A stretch of 64,000 nt of DNA from Fodinibius sediminis (GTDB taxonomy: Bacteria > Bacteroidota > Rhodothermia > Balneolales > Balneolaceae), in the NCBI RefSeq assembly GCF_900182555.1, contig NZ_FXTH01000001.1:1-64000 (forward strand), given 5' to 3'. Positions 35,326-44,089 of the stretch are shown one piece after another; the first letter of the stretch is position 1; each line of letters opens with the position of its first letter. Made by a program: the position numbers and the translations under genes. The notes beneath the pieces were generated by a model that saw nothing but the letters and a program-made list of their open reading frames with translations, had not been told where the DNA came from and did no database searches.

Positions 35326-36042
35326 ATGATTTCCATCGATTTTTGGAACACCATCGTTCATTCCCAAACCGGAGGCGACATTCGCCGCCAGGTTCGAATA
35401 AAGGCCCTTCAGAAAGTGGCCCGAAATCACACACACCAGCTCTCACTGGAACATATCGACAAGGCAAAACAGGCTGCCTCCAAAGAATTCAATCGAATTT
35501 GGCATGACCAGCATCGTACCCCGACGACCGATGAATTGGTGGCAACGATTCTGGAGTACCTGAATATCCACGCATCTGATGATGAACAGCAATATCTGGT
35601 AACCCGGTTCGAGGAATCACTATGGGAAGGGGCCCCTGACCTCTCCAGTAATGTCCAGGAAATCATTCCCATGCTGGCTGAACGTTACCCGCTGGCGCTT
35701 ATCTCCGATACCATGTATTCACCGGGCCGGGTGATTCGGAAGTTCCTGGAAAAACGGGGACTCCGAAGCTATTTTCAGTGTTTTATATTCAGCGATGAAA
35801 CCGGCTACAGCAAACCCAACCCCAGGGCCTACCGGGAAGCCCTGCAAAAAACCAGCAGCAAGGCAGCTGAGTCCTGGCATATTGGCGACTTGGTTCATAC
35901 CGATATTACCGGGGCCAAAGGGGTTGGCATGCAGGCTATTCTCTTCACCAATTTTGCAGATTATGAGGATAACAATCATGATCCGATGCCTGATCATATA
36001 TGTAAAAACTGGACCGAAGTGGCTGATACCCTGCTGGGCTAA
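35326..36042 (+). CDS. HAD-family hydrolase
   Basis: A 238-residue haloacid-dehalogenase-type hydrolase. Motif I is FWNTIVHS (the usual DxD is reduced: SIDFWNT has one Asp with N at the second position), a helical cap domain follows, then motif II LALISDTMYS, the Lys in YSKPNPRAYREAL, and motif IV HIGDLVHTDITGAKGVGMQAI. The start at 35326 fits the 4-base gap after the gmhB-like stop; an upstream in-frame ATG at 35266 would lie inside gmhB. The two HAD genes are likely one operon. The substrate is unknown. Confidence 0.8.
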   Translation: MISIDFWNTIVHSQTGGDIRRQVRIKALQKVARNHTHQLSLEHIDKAKQAASKEFNRIWHDQHRTPTTDELVATILEYLNIHASDDEQQYLVTRFEESLWEGAPDLSSNVQEIIPMLAERYPLALISDTMYSPGRVIRKFLEKRGLRSYFQCFIFSDETGYSKPNPRAYREALQKTSSKAAESWHIGDLVHTDITGAKGVGMQAILFTNFADYEDNNHDPMPDHICKNWTEVADTLLG

Positions 36043-36294
36043 AAATATTCGCCCCACCAGCGGTAGCATTCCCACATGAACCGATATTCCAAAGAGCAGC
36101 ACCTTCCCCATCCCGCCTCTCCATTCAGCATCCACCCTGCAAAAATACGTACAAATTGTATATCCGACTGAATTTCTTGCCATTCATTTCTTATATTAAG
36201 CGCCTGCTTTTAATACCCCAAGGATTGGGGAGCCGATGCAAAGAATCAAGAAGTATGTCAATTGCAGTAATTATTAACCTTACAGATTGTTGTT

Positions 36295-37503
36295 ATGAAA
36301 ATCCATGAATACCAAGCCAAAGAACTACTGAAAGAATATAACGTAGCCGTACCAGCCGGGGTTTCGGCGACAACGGTGGATGATGCCGTGAAGGCCGCTG
36401 AAGAAATGAAGGCCAGTGGCGCCACCCTTTTTGTGGTCAAGGCCCAGATTCATGCCGGTGGACGCGGTAAAGGAAAGACCAAGAACAGCGGGGCCAGCGG
36501 TGTCATTCTCTGTGATACCATTGATGAAGTGCGTGATGCTGCCGAATCGCTGCTGGGCGACACGCTCGTCACTGTGCAAACGGGCGAAGAAGGGCAGAAA
36601 GTCAAGCGCATCTATGTCACTGACGGCGTTGATATTGAACAAGAATTTTATCTCGGTATTCTGCTCGACCGCTCCAAAAGCAAAAATGTGATCATGGTTT
36701 CCACTGAAGGCGGAGTGGAAATTGAAAAAGTGGCGGAAGAAACGCCCGAAAAAATCATCAAGGAATGGGTCGAACCCGGAATGGATCTGCAACACAACCA
36801 GGCGCGACATCTCGCTTATGCCCTTGGTTTTGAAGGCGATGCATTTAAAAAGGCCGTTAAATTTATTATGGCCCTGTACAAATGCTACCAGGAAACAGAT
36901 GCCAACCTTGTGGAAATCAACCCGCTGGTTCTTACACCGGGCGGTGATGTGATGGCCCTTGACGCCAAGATGACCTTTGACGACAATGCCCTGTTCCGCC
37001 ATAAAGAAATAGCCGGGCTGCGCGACAAATCAGAAGAAAACCCTGTTGAGCTGGAAGCCTCAAAATATGGCCTCAATTACATTAAGCTGGATGGCAATGT
37101 GGGCTGCATGGTCAATGGCGCAGGACTGGCTATGGCCACCATGGACATCATCAAACTTTCCGGCGGAGAACCGGCCAACTTCCTTGATGTGGGAGGGAGT
37201 GCCAACGTGGAAACAGTCAAAAATGGGTTCCGCATCATTCTTGAAGATAAAAATGTTAAGGCCATCCTGATTAACATCTTCGGCGGTATTGTTCGCTGCG
37301 ATCGCGTCGCCAACGGTATTATTGAGGCTGTTAAAGATCCTGAAATTGCCGAAAAGGTAGAGAACGTCCCCATTATTGTCCGCCTGCAGGGGACCAATGC
37401 CGAAGAAGCCAAGGAGATCATCGACAACTCCGACCTGAACGTCATATCGGCCGTACTGCTTAAAGAAGCAGCCGAAGAGGTCTCCGAGGTACTGGCAGCA
37501 TAA
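36295..37503 (+). CDS. sucC: Succinate--CoA ligase (ADP-forming), beta subunit
   Basis: A 402-residue TCA-cycle enzyme subunit that binds the nucleotide and succinate; with SucD it interconverts succinyl-CoA and succinate while making ATP or GTP. The N-terminal ATP-grasp opens MKIHEYQAKELLKEYNVAVP and includes FVVKAQIHAGGRGKGKT. The C-terminal flavodoxin-like ligase domain has VNGAGLAMATMD, GGEPANFLDVGG and INIFGGIVRCDRVANGI. Length and motifs are standard. sucD is not adjacent; a terminator follows, so sucC is transcribed alone here. Confidence 0.95.
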   Translation: MKIHEYQAKELLKEYNVAVPAGVSATTVDDAVKAAEEMKASGATLFVVKAQIHAGGRGKGKTKNSGASGVILCDTIDEVRDAAESLLGDTLVTVQTGEEGQKVKRIYVTDGVDIEQEFYLGILLDRSKSKNVIMVSTEGGVEIEKVAEETPEKIIKEWVEPGMDLQHNQARHLAYALGFEGDAFKKAVKFIMALYKCYQETDANLVEINPLVLTPGGDVMALDAKMTFDDNALFRHKEIAGLRDKSEENPVELEASKYGLNYIKLDGNVGCMVNGAGLAMATMDIIKLSGGEPANFLDVGGSANVETVKNGFRIILEDKNVKAILINIFGGIVRCDRVANGIIEAVKDPEIAEKVENVPIIVRLQGTNAEEAKEIIDNSDLNVISAVLLKEAAEEVSEVLAA

Positions 37504-37542
37504 TAACCAATGCCTCTTTTGATATACTTCTGCTCTTTGCAC

Positions 37543-37581
37543 AAGACTTGCCGGGTTTCTACAACTTGGCAAGTCTTTTTT
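37543..37581 (+). terminator. Rho-independent terminator of sucC
   Basis: AAGACTTGCC (37543-37552) pairs with GGCAAGTCTT (37568-37577) and is followed by a T-run. It lies 40 bases after the sucC stop. Confidence 0.85.
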
Positions 37582-37619
37582 ATTTATTGGTACAGTATCT
37601 ATAAAAATCCGGATACCAT

Positions 37620-38441
37620 ATGAAAAGAATCCACATTGTCGGCGTCAGCCCCCGCACAGGTACCACCCTCATGGCCGAAGCTATTAAAACATGCTTCCAT
37701 ATTGATTACCACACCAACCATGAGGATCGCCTGTTTGTCCGGGCCCCGGGCCAACCTGATATTTTTCTGACCAAGAGTCCAAAAGACATCATGATTGTCG
37801 GCCCCAGCCTGAAGGTGGATCCGGACCTTTATGTCATCTGCATGCTCCGCGATCCCCGTGATATTATCTGCAGCAGGCACAAGAAAGACCCCGATCGCTA
37901 CTGGGCGGGACTGAAATACTGGAAGAGGTACAGCCGGGCGGCAGAACGACTTAAAAAGCACCCCCGATTCATTCTTGTACGCTACGAATCGTTTGTTTCG
38001 GATCCTGACCAGACCCAGCAGCTGCTCTCAGAACGGATCCCATTTTTAAGGCAGACGGCTCTTTTCAGCGAATACCACAAGGCAGCCACAGTATCCGACT
38101 CCTCAAAGGAGGCCCTGAGAGGCGTTCGCCCGATCAAACCAACGAGTGTCGGGCGGTGGCACAACCATAAAGAACGCATTGTTGGGCAGATTGAACAGCA
38201 TGGCCCGCTGTCAGATGACCTGATCAGGTTTGGATACGAGAAGAATGATGACTGGATGGAGGAACTGGAGGGGGTGGAAGCCGACCTGCGTCCCAGCCAC
38301 TTCCCGGAATTTATGACTATCAAAAAAAGCGTATTCCTGAAATTAGGCAAATATTCAGAAGCGATCAGGCGAATCATTGAACAGCTAATCGGTCGCAGAA
38401 TCAGAATTACCCATCCCAAGAAATGGCTGTCTGCCTTATAG
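37620..38441 (+). CDS. Sulfotransferase family protein
   Basis: A 273-residue protein with sulfotransferase features: the 5'-phosphosulfate loop RIHIVGVSPRTGTTLMAEAI at the N terminus and the 3'-phosphate-binding MLRDPRDIICSRHKKDP at about 80. The later helix-rich part (VRYESFVSD, RWHNHKERI) is typical of the fold. It would transfer sulfate from PAPS to an unknown acceptor, often a glycan or lipid in bacteria. No glycosyltransferase or PAPS synthesis gene adjoins it. It follows the sucC terminator and is convergent with the EamA transporter gene 15 bases away. Confidence 0.82.
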   Translation: MKRIHIVGVSPRTGTTLMAEAIKTCFHIDYHTNHEDRLFVRAPGQPDIFLTKSPKDIMIVGPSLKVDPDLYVICMLRDPRDIICSRHKKDPDRYWAGLKYWKRYSRAAERLKKHPRFILVRYESFVSDPDQTQQLLSERIPFLRQTALFSEYHKAATVSDSSKEALRGVRPIKPTSVGRWHNHKERIVGQIEQHGPLSDDLIRFGYEKNDDWMEELEGVEADLRPSHFPEFMTIKKSVFLKLGKYSEAIRRIIEQLIGRRIRITHPKKWLSAL

Positions 38442-38456
38442 GCTCCGGAAGAACAC

Positions 38457-39347
38457 CTATTTCTTTTTACCCGTGGCTCCCAGATAAATGCCCCCCAGCA
38501 CGATAACCGCTCCCAGGTATTCCAGCGTCGTTGTAGGACGTCCGAAAAAGAGTATATCCCACATAAAGGCCAGGGCCGGCTGGAGTAAAATAGCCAGTCC
38601 ACCAATGGAGGCGTCCACATCGGGCAGCCCCTTGGATATGAGCACCCATCCCGCCACCTGCCCTACAAGCCCCAGCCCCAGCAGAACTCCCCATGTTTGC
38701 AGGTCCGGAATGGTAAAACCGGCATCCGGCTCCACAACAACGGTGATTCCCAGAAGCAGAGCCGAAAGCAAACTGATCCAACTCATGTTTGCAAATATGG
38801 AAAATGGGCTGTTTGTGCCTCCCGCCCGAGACCGTCGCAAAACCAGGATATACAGGGCATAGGACAAGGCTGTCAGCAGCCCAAACAACACCCCCAGTTT
38901 GACGGCCCCGTGGTGCTGTCCCCAGCCGGTTCGCACCATCAAAAAAAGACCTGCCATCGCCGCAGGAATTGCGGCCATCAACTGCCAGCTCAGGCGCTCT
39001 TTGAGCAGCCACACGGCCAGCAGGGCCACAAAAAAAACCTGCATATTACCCAGTATGGTTGCAAGCCCCGGGCCGACATAGATGATGCTTCGGTGCCAGA
39101 AAAAAAGATCCAGGCTAAAAAACAATGCAGCCCAAAAGGGAAGGGATAAAAACCTGAAGCCCAGCCACATCCGATCGCCCCTGGCGAGCGCTATAACCAG
39201 CAGTAGCAGCCCTCCGAAAAACATCCGGTAAAAAGCCGTTTCCGTGGGCCCGGTATGGGCAACTTCGACCAGCACCGAGGTAAAACTCACCATCGTTGCG
39301 CCAAAAACAATATAACCGAGAGCCCGCAGTGAGGTATTGTCAGTCAT
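38457..39347 (-). CDS. DMT-superfamily (EamA) transporter
   Basis: A 296-residue inner-membrane protein with ten predicted hydrophobic spans arranged as two EamA repeats. Typical segments are LGYIVFGATMVSFTSVLVEVA, TAFYRMFFGGLLLLVIAL, TILGNMQVFFVALLAVWLLKERLS and the second-repeat PALAFMWDILFFGRP with EYLGAVIVLGGIYLG. EamA members export amino acids, nucleotides or drugs; the substrate cannot be told from the sequence. It starts 30 bases downstream of bshA on the same strand, so the two may be cotranscribed. Confidence 0.88.
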   Translation of the reverse strand: MTDNTSLRALGYIVFGATMVSFTSVLVEVAHTGPTETAFYRMFFGGLLLLVIALARGDRMWLGFRFLSLPFWAALFFSLDLFFWHRSIIYVGPGLATILGNMQVFFVALLAVWLLKERLSWQLMAAIPAAMAGLFLMVRTGWGQHHGAVKLGVLFGLLTALSYALYILVLRRSRAGGTNSPFSIFANMSWISLLSALLLGITVVVEPDAGFTIPDLQTWGVLLGLGLVGQVAGWVLISKGLPDVDASIGGLAILLQPALAFMWDILFFGRPTTTLEYLGAVIVLGGIYLGATGKKK

Positions 39348-39377
39348 CCAATCAAATCTGCCAGTGAACGGTAATTA

Positions 39378-40523
39378 TCAGGACAACTGCTTCTGCAGCT
39401 GCTCCTTGCAGCTCTCATAATACTGTTCATACTTGCTGACAATCTTTGACATCTCAAACCGCTCAGCCTGTTTTCGCGCATTCTGGGACATCTGCTTGTG
39501 CAAATCCTTGTTTTTTAGAATTTCAACCCCGTAATTGGCCATGCATTTGATATCATCAAGATCACAGAGGTAGCCCGTTTCCCCGTGAATATTGACTTCG
39601 GGGAGGCCTCCAATGTTGGAACTGATGACAGGCACGCTGCAACTCATTGCTTCCAGCGCCGCGAGCCCGAAGGTTTCAGACCCCGAGGGTATAAGAAAAA
39701 GGTCAGCAATGGACAACACCTCCTCGACCTGGTCCTGTTTACCCAGAAAACGAACATGATCACAAATTTTCAGCTCCCGGCAGCGCTTTTCGGCCCGCTG
39801 GCGATCGGGACCGTCTCCGACCAGCAGCAGTTTGGCTTCAATGTCATTGCGAAGAATCTGCTCAAACACCGAGATCACTTCCGGCACCCGCTTCACTTCC
39901 CTGAAGTTGGATACATGAACCACGACCTTTTCCCCATTGGGACAAATGGCCCGTTTAAAATGATTTTTATTTGATTTCTTAAATCGTTTTAAATCAATGA
40001 AGTTGGGAATGACCTCTATTTCCTTTTGGATATCAAAACGTTCATAGGTTTCCCTTTTAAGGTATTCTGAGACCGCTGTCACCCCGTCACTTTGATTGAT
40101 GGAAAAATCCACCACGCTTTTATAGCTGGGATCGCTTCCGACAATCGTGATATCTGTGCCATGCAGCGTTGTGATCAACGGCACATGCGCTGCTTTCTGC
40201 CCCAGAATCTGCTTGGCCAGGTAGGCGCTGGTAGCATGGGGGATGGCATAATGAACATGAAGCACATCAATTTTTTCATACTCAATGAGATTGGCCATCT
40301 GATTGGCAAGCGCCAAGTCATAGGGAGGGTATTCAAACAGCGGATAGGTATTAAGATTTACTTCATGGTATGAAATATTACTTTGAAAGGTATCAAGACG
40401 TGCCGGGCGGGCATAGCTGAGCATATGCATATTGTGCCCTTTTTGAGCCAACCCCTTCGCCAGTTCTGTTGCCACAACACCGCTTCCCCCAAAGGTGGGA
40501 TAACAGACAATTCCTATATTCAT
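39378..40523 (-). CDS. bshA: N-acetyl-alpha-D-glucosaminyl L-malate synthase
   Basis: A 381-residue GT-B glycosyltransferase (GT4) that joins GlcNAc from UDP-GlcNAc to L-malate, the first step of bacillithiol synthesis. The N terminus MNIGIVCYPTFGGSGVVATELAKGLA and the segments VLHVHYAIPHATSAYLA, LHGTDITIVGSD and VIPNFIDLKRF match BshA closely. The donor-site motif is SGSETFGLAALEAMSC-type (Glu residues conserved). It implies a low-molecular-weight thiol of the bacillithiol type in this organism. bshB and bshC are not in the window. Confidence 0.9.
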   Translation of the reverse strand: MNIGIVCYPTFGGSGVVATELAKGLAQKGHNMHMLSYARPARLDTFQSNISYHEVNLNTYPLFEYPPYDLALANQMANLIEYEKIDVLHVHYAIPHATSAYLAKQILGQKAAHVPLITTLHGTDITIVGSDPSYKSVVDFSINQSDGVTAVSEYLKRETYERFDIQKEIEVIPNFIDLKRFKKSNKNHFKRAICPNGEKVVVHVSNFREVKRVPEVISVFEQILRNDIEAKLLLVGDGPDRQRAEKRCRELKICDHVRFLGKQDQVEEVLSIADLFLIPSGSETFGLAALEAMSCSVPVISSNIGGLPEVNIHGETGYLCDLDDIKCMANYGVEILKNKDLHKQMSQNARKQAERFEMSKIVSKYEQYYESCKEQLQKQLS

Positions 40524-40735
40524 GCTAAAAAAATCTAGAGTTCATATTCGGGCCCCGCTGAGTTGGCCATTCAAGCATCTCCTGATGGGCTAACAAAAAA
40601 ATACGCTTCCTCATTTCCAGATTCCAATATTAGGTGTAAAGCCAGCTATCTCTTATATTATAGACTTTTAGGAGATCCCACAAGACGAAATCTATTTTCA
40701 CTTTTGTCATACACTCTAAACCAGTATCCAATCTT

Positions 40736-41497
40736 ATGGCAGGACATTCCAAATGGTCTAATATAAAGCATAAAAAGGCCAAAGAAGATAAAAAAAGAGC
40801 AAAAATATTCAATAAGCACCTGCGGGAAATTTCGGTCGCCGCCCGCGAAGGAGGAGGTGATCCGGATATGAATCCCCGCCTCGATACGGCCATCGACAAT
40901 GCCAAAAGTGACAATGTCCCCAAAGACAATATCGAACGCGCTATAAAAAAGGGGACCGGCGAACTTGATGAAGGCGATGGACGTTATGAAGATGCCACCT
41001 ACGAGGGATATGGCCCGGGTGGCATCGCCTATTTTATCGAGGTTACAACCAACAACTATAACCGTACGGTTGGTGAAATTCGGCATATTTTTACCTCTCA
41101 CGGCGGCAACCTCGGCACCGATGGATCGGTAGGCTACCTGTTTGAACAGAAAGGCATGATCCTGGTAAAGCCGGAGAGTCACGATGAAGAGGAATTTATG
41201 CTGAATGCTATTGATGCCGGTGCGGAGGAGATCGATACCGACGGCGAATTCTTTAACGTAACCACTGCCCGGGAAAGCATGTACGAGGTGCGCGACCAAT
41301 TAGAAGAGGCCGGCTACGACATTGAATCTGCTGAGCTCATCCGTCTTCCGATGACGGAAGTCAAGGCTGAAGCAGACGTAGCTGAATCAAATTTCAAACT
41401 CATGGACAAGTTTGAAGACAATGACGATGTCTCCAATGTTTTTACAAATATGAAAATGGATGATGAAACGTTAGCTATTGCTGAACAAATGGATTAA
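40736..41497 (+). CDS. yebC: YebC/PmpR-family DNA-binding / translation-related protein
   Basis: A 253-residue cytoplasmic protein. The opening MAGHSKWSNIKHKKAKEDKKRAKIFNKHLREI is the family signature, and VTTNNYNRTVGEIRHIFTSHGGNLGTDGSVGYLF also matches. YebC-family members have been described as transcription regulators and, more recently, as factors that help ribosomes through difficult sequences. The length is typical. Divergent from bshA across 212 bases that should contain both promoters. It precedes the Bat genes by 60 bases. Confidence 0.95.
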   Translation: MAGHSKWSNIKHKKAKEDKKRAKIFNKHLREISVAAREGGGDPDMNPRLDTAIDNAKSDNVPKDNIERAIKKGTGELDEGDGRYEDATYEGYGPGGIAYFIEVTTNNYNRTVGEIRHIFTSHGGNLGTDGSVGYLFEQKGMILVKPESHDEEEFMLNAIDAGAEEIDTDGEFFNVTTARESMYEVRDQLEEAGYDIESAELIRLPMTEVKAEADVAESNFKLMDKFEDNDDVSNVFTNMKMDDETLAIAEQMD

Positions 41498-41508
41498 TGG
41501 GCGGTTAG

Positions 41509-41525
41509 CGTCTGAGTCTCAGACG
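41509..41525. repeat. Short hairpin between yebC and batC
   Basis: CGTCTGA and TCAGACG form a perfect 7-bp stem with a 3-base loop, 12 bases after the yebC stop. There is no T-run, so it is at best a weak or Rho-dependent signal separating yebC from the Bat block. Confidence 0.4.
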
Positions 41526-41557
41526 GTACTGCCTCCGACGGTCAAAACTCCTTTAGT

Positions 41558-42319
41558 ATGAGATACCTAATCATCCCGCTTCTTGCTTTTCTGGTAATGG
41601 CATCTTCGATCGAAGATGCTCGTAAAGCCAATGAAGCCTACGAGAACGGCGATTACAAGAAGGCGATCACGCTTTTCCGGAAAGCCATTGATGACGATCC
41701 CGACAATGCCAAACTGTTCTTCAATCTGGCCAGCGCCCAGGCCAAAGCCGGGGAACAGGAAGCGGCAATTCGAACCTTTGAACAGTTTAAAAGCATGACG
41801 GAGAACCCCCAGCGGCGTGCTATGGCTGACTATAATATTGGCAACATCCTGGCCAAGTCTAAGCAATGGGACCAGGCGGTGGAGTACTACAAAAAGTCGC
41901 TTCGATACCTTTCAAACGACGAAGATGCCAAACACAACTTCGAATTGGCGCAACGGAAGAAGAAGGAACAGCAACAGAAAAAAAATAACGAGAATAAGAA
42001 TAACCAGAATCAGAAGCAGCAACAGCAACAGCAACAGCAGAATAAAAACCAGCAGAATCAGAAGCAGCAAAATCAACAACAGAACCAGGATCAGAAGCAG
42101 CAACAGAAACAGAATAGTCAAGACTCGCAGAATCAAAATCAACGGGGCCAGCAGGAGCAACAGAACCAACAACAGCAGCAACCTCAACAGAGCAAGATAA
42201 GCAAGGCTGATGCTGAAAAAATTCTGAAAGCACTTGAGCAGAAGGAAAAAGATCTTCTCAAAGAGTTCAAAAAACAAAAAATGAAGTCCAGCAAGAATAC
42301 GAATGAAAAGGATTGGTAA
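41558..42319 (+). CDS. batC: BatC-like tetratricopeptide-repeat protein with Q/N-rich region
   Basis: A 253-residue protein. A weak signal segment (YLIIPLLAFLVMASS) is followed by TPR units at about 20-125 (NEAYENGDYKKAITLFRKAIDDDPDNAKLFFNLASAQAKAGEQEAAIRTF, ADYNIGNILAKSKQWDQAVEYYKKSLRY). Residues about 134-212 are almost all Q, N and K. The C terminus is basic. Position and domain content match BatC of the Bacteroides aerotolerance (Bat) operon. Its stop overlaps batD by 17 bases. The low-complexity part is encoded mainly by CAA/CAG and AAC/AAT, which could slip in replication. Confidence 0.8.
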   Translation: MRYLIIPLLAFLVMASSIEDARKANEAYENGDYKKAITLFRKAIDDDPDNAKLFFNLASAQAKAGEQEAAIRTFEQFKSMTENPQRRAMADYNIGNILAKSKQWDQAVEYYKKSLRYLSNDEDAKHNFELAQRKKKEQQQKKNNENKNNQNQKQQQQQQQQNKNQQNQKQQNQQQNQDQKQQQKQNSQDSQNQNQRGQQEQQNQQQQQPQQSKISKADAEKILKALEQKEKDLLKEFKKQKMKSSKNTNEKDW

Positions 42320-44087
42320 TTTCTCCTGCTTAATTACTTCTGTCTTATCGCTGCTTGTAATTTTCTCTCCACAGGCGCTTGCCCAGACTGATGTTTCTGT
42401 CCAGGCCACCGTATCCGAAACAACCATTTATACCGGGGAACGCATTCAGCTTTCTATCCAGATTAGCGGGAGCTTCAATGAGGTATCCCGCCCCTCTCTT
42501 CCTTCGTTCCCCGATGGCTTCAGGCTCCTGAGCAATACTCCCTCCACCTCAAGGAGCTACCGCTATATCAACGGTCAAAGCAGTACGTCCTATAGCTACA
42601 ACTACCAACTGATTGCCCAACAAAAGGGTGAATACCAGATTCCCGCTGTTTCCGTAACTATTGACGGGGAACAGTATGCCACCGAACCCATCCAGGTCTC
42701 TGTTGTTGACCGAAATGAATCCGCCCGCTCTGCCGGCAATCAGCAGCCCGACATCTTCTTGCAGCTTGAAGTGTCAGACAGCCAGCCTGTTGTCGGCCAG
42801 CAGATCATATCAGATGTAGTATTATATTTCCAGGACGGACTCGAGGTAAATTCCTACCAGCCGGTCCCGGGCTGGAAAGCGGAAGGGTTTTGGAAAGAAG
42901 AGCTTAACAATGCAGAACGCCCTGAAGCGACGTCAACAATTATCAACGGGGTTCGTTACCGTCGTGCCCGACTGCTTCAGTTTGCCCTCTTTCCGACCAA
43001 AGAGGGGTCGCTGGAAATAAGCCCCTACAAAATCATTGTCTCGGTCCGCTCGGCAGGCCGATCGCGCAACGACCCCTTCAGCAGTTTTTTTGGAAATCTG
43101 TCCGGCAACCAGCGGCAGGTGGAACTACAGACCGACCCCCTCACCCTGGATGTTCAGTCGCTCCCAGCCTCCGAAAACAATTCCTACTTCGGGGCGGTCG
43201 GAAGTTTTCAGATCAGCCGGGAAATCAGTACAAAGCAAGCATCCGAGGGAGCGTCCATTGAGATTACCACACGGATCAGAGGTACAGGCAACGTCCCGCT
43301 TATTTCAAAACCACAGTATGAACTCCCGGAGGGACTCGAAGTGTATGAACCGAAGGAAACCTCGAACCTGAACAGGAACAATGAACGTATAAACGGCACG
43401 AAACTTTTTACAGACGTCGTTGTTGCACGCTCTCCCGGTGATTATACAATTCCTGAACAAAAGGTGAGCTATTACGATCCGGATAAAGGATCCTACGTAT
43501 CACAGGCCCTGCCGGCCCTTTCATTTAAAGTTACCCCCAGTCCAAACCAGGTGGCGTCCCCTGCTGGCAACGACGCCATGCCCGTACGTCCTGTTACCGG
43601 ACTTGCAAGCTGGACCACGCCGGCCTCGGTGAGCCTGCTGTCCTACTGGTGGTTCTGGGCGGGGCTGCTGGTCCCGCTGTGTCTGCTGGTACTGGCTTAC
43701 CGGCAAAAAACATATTACAACCGGATGTCCAATGACCGTGCTTTTGCCCGGTCCCGCAAAGCCTCTGAGACCGCTTCGGAACGACTTGACCGGGCCATTG
43801 CCCTTTCGGAAGAGGGTGAGATCAAACAGGCCTATAACCTGCTGCAAAAAGCAATCACCGGTTTCATCGGAGACCGCCTCAACCTTCCCGAAGCCGGTCT
43901 ATCGAACGAGGAATACATAAAGGCCCTTGACAATGAAAATATTGACGCTGAACTTGTTAAAAACATCCGCATGCTTCTGGATAAATGTGCATCCATAAGT
44001 TATGCCCCCGAGACGACGCATGAATACCTGAAATCACACGTTGGCTTAGCCGAAAGTACGTTGGAAAAATTGAAAAAAGTGCTATAA
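42303..44087 (+). CDS. batD: BatD-family membrane protein
   Basis: A 594-residue protein. After a signal peptide (LLVIFSPQALAQ) come beta-sandwich repeats (about 30-420; for example QATVSETTIYTGERIQLSIQISG, GEYQIPAVSVTIDGEQY, EISPYKIIVSV). One membrane span follows at about 450-468 (WWFWAGLLVPLCLLVLAY), then a cytoplasmic helical tail (SERLDRAIALSEEGEIKQAYNLLQKAITGF). This layout is that of BatD/oxygen-tolerance proteins. It overlaps batC and is followed after 2 bases by batE. BatA, BatB and MoxR, which normally precede it, are not upstream here. Confidence 0.87.
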   Translation: MKRIGNFSCLITSVLSLLVIFSPQALAQTDVSVQATVSETTIYTGERIQLSIQISGSFNEVSRPSLPSFPDGFRLLSNTPSTSRSYRYINGQSSTSYSYNYQLIAQQKGEYQIPAVSVTIDGEQYATEPIQVSVVDRNESARSAGNQQPDIFLQLEVSDSQPVVGQQIISDVVLYFQDGLEVNSYQPVPGWKAEGFWKEELNNAERPEATSTIINGVRYRRARLLQFALFPTKEGSLEISPYKIIVSVRSAGRSRNDPFSSFFGNLSGNQRQVELQTDPLTLDVQSLPASENNSYFGAVGSFQISREISTKQASEGASIEITTRIRGTGNVPLISKPQYELPEGLEVYEPKETSNLNRNNERINGTKLFTDVVVARSPGDYTIPEQKVSYYDPDKGSYVSQALPALSFKVTPSPNQVASPAGNDAMPVRPVTGLASWTTPASVSLLSYWWFWAGLLVPLCLLVLAYRQKTYYNRMSNDRAFARSRKASETASERLDRAIALSEEGEIKQAYNLLQKAITGFIGDRLNLPEAGLSNEEYIKALDNENIDAELVKNIRMLLDKCASISYAPETTHEYLKSHVGLAESTLEKLKKVL

Positions 44088-44089
44088 CT

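Noticed and set aside
36043-36294. Possible small gene upstream of sucC
   Set aside because: No frame with protein-like composition; this is probably the sucC promoter region.
41912-42427. Leu-rich minus-strand frame opposite BatC
   Set aside because: The hydrophobic run is the complement of the CAA/CAG repeats, and the true gene is batC on the plus strand.
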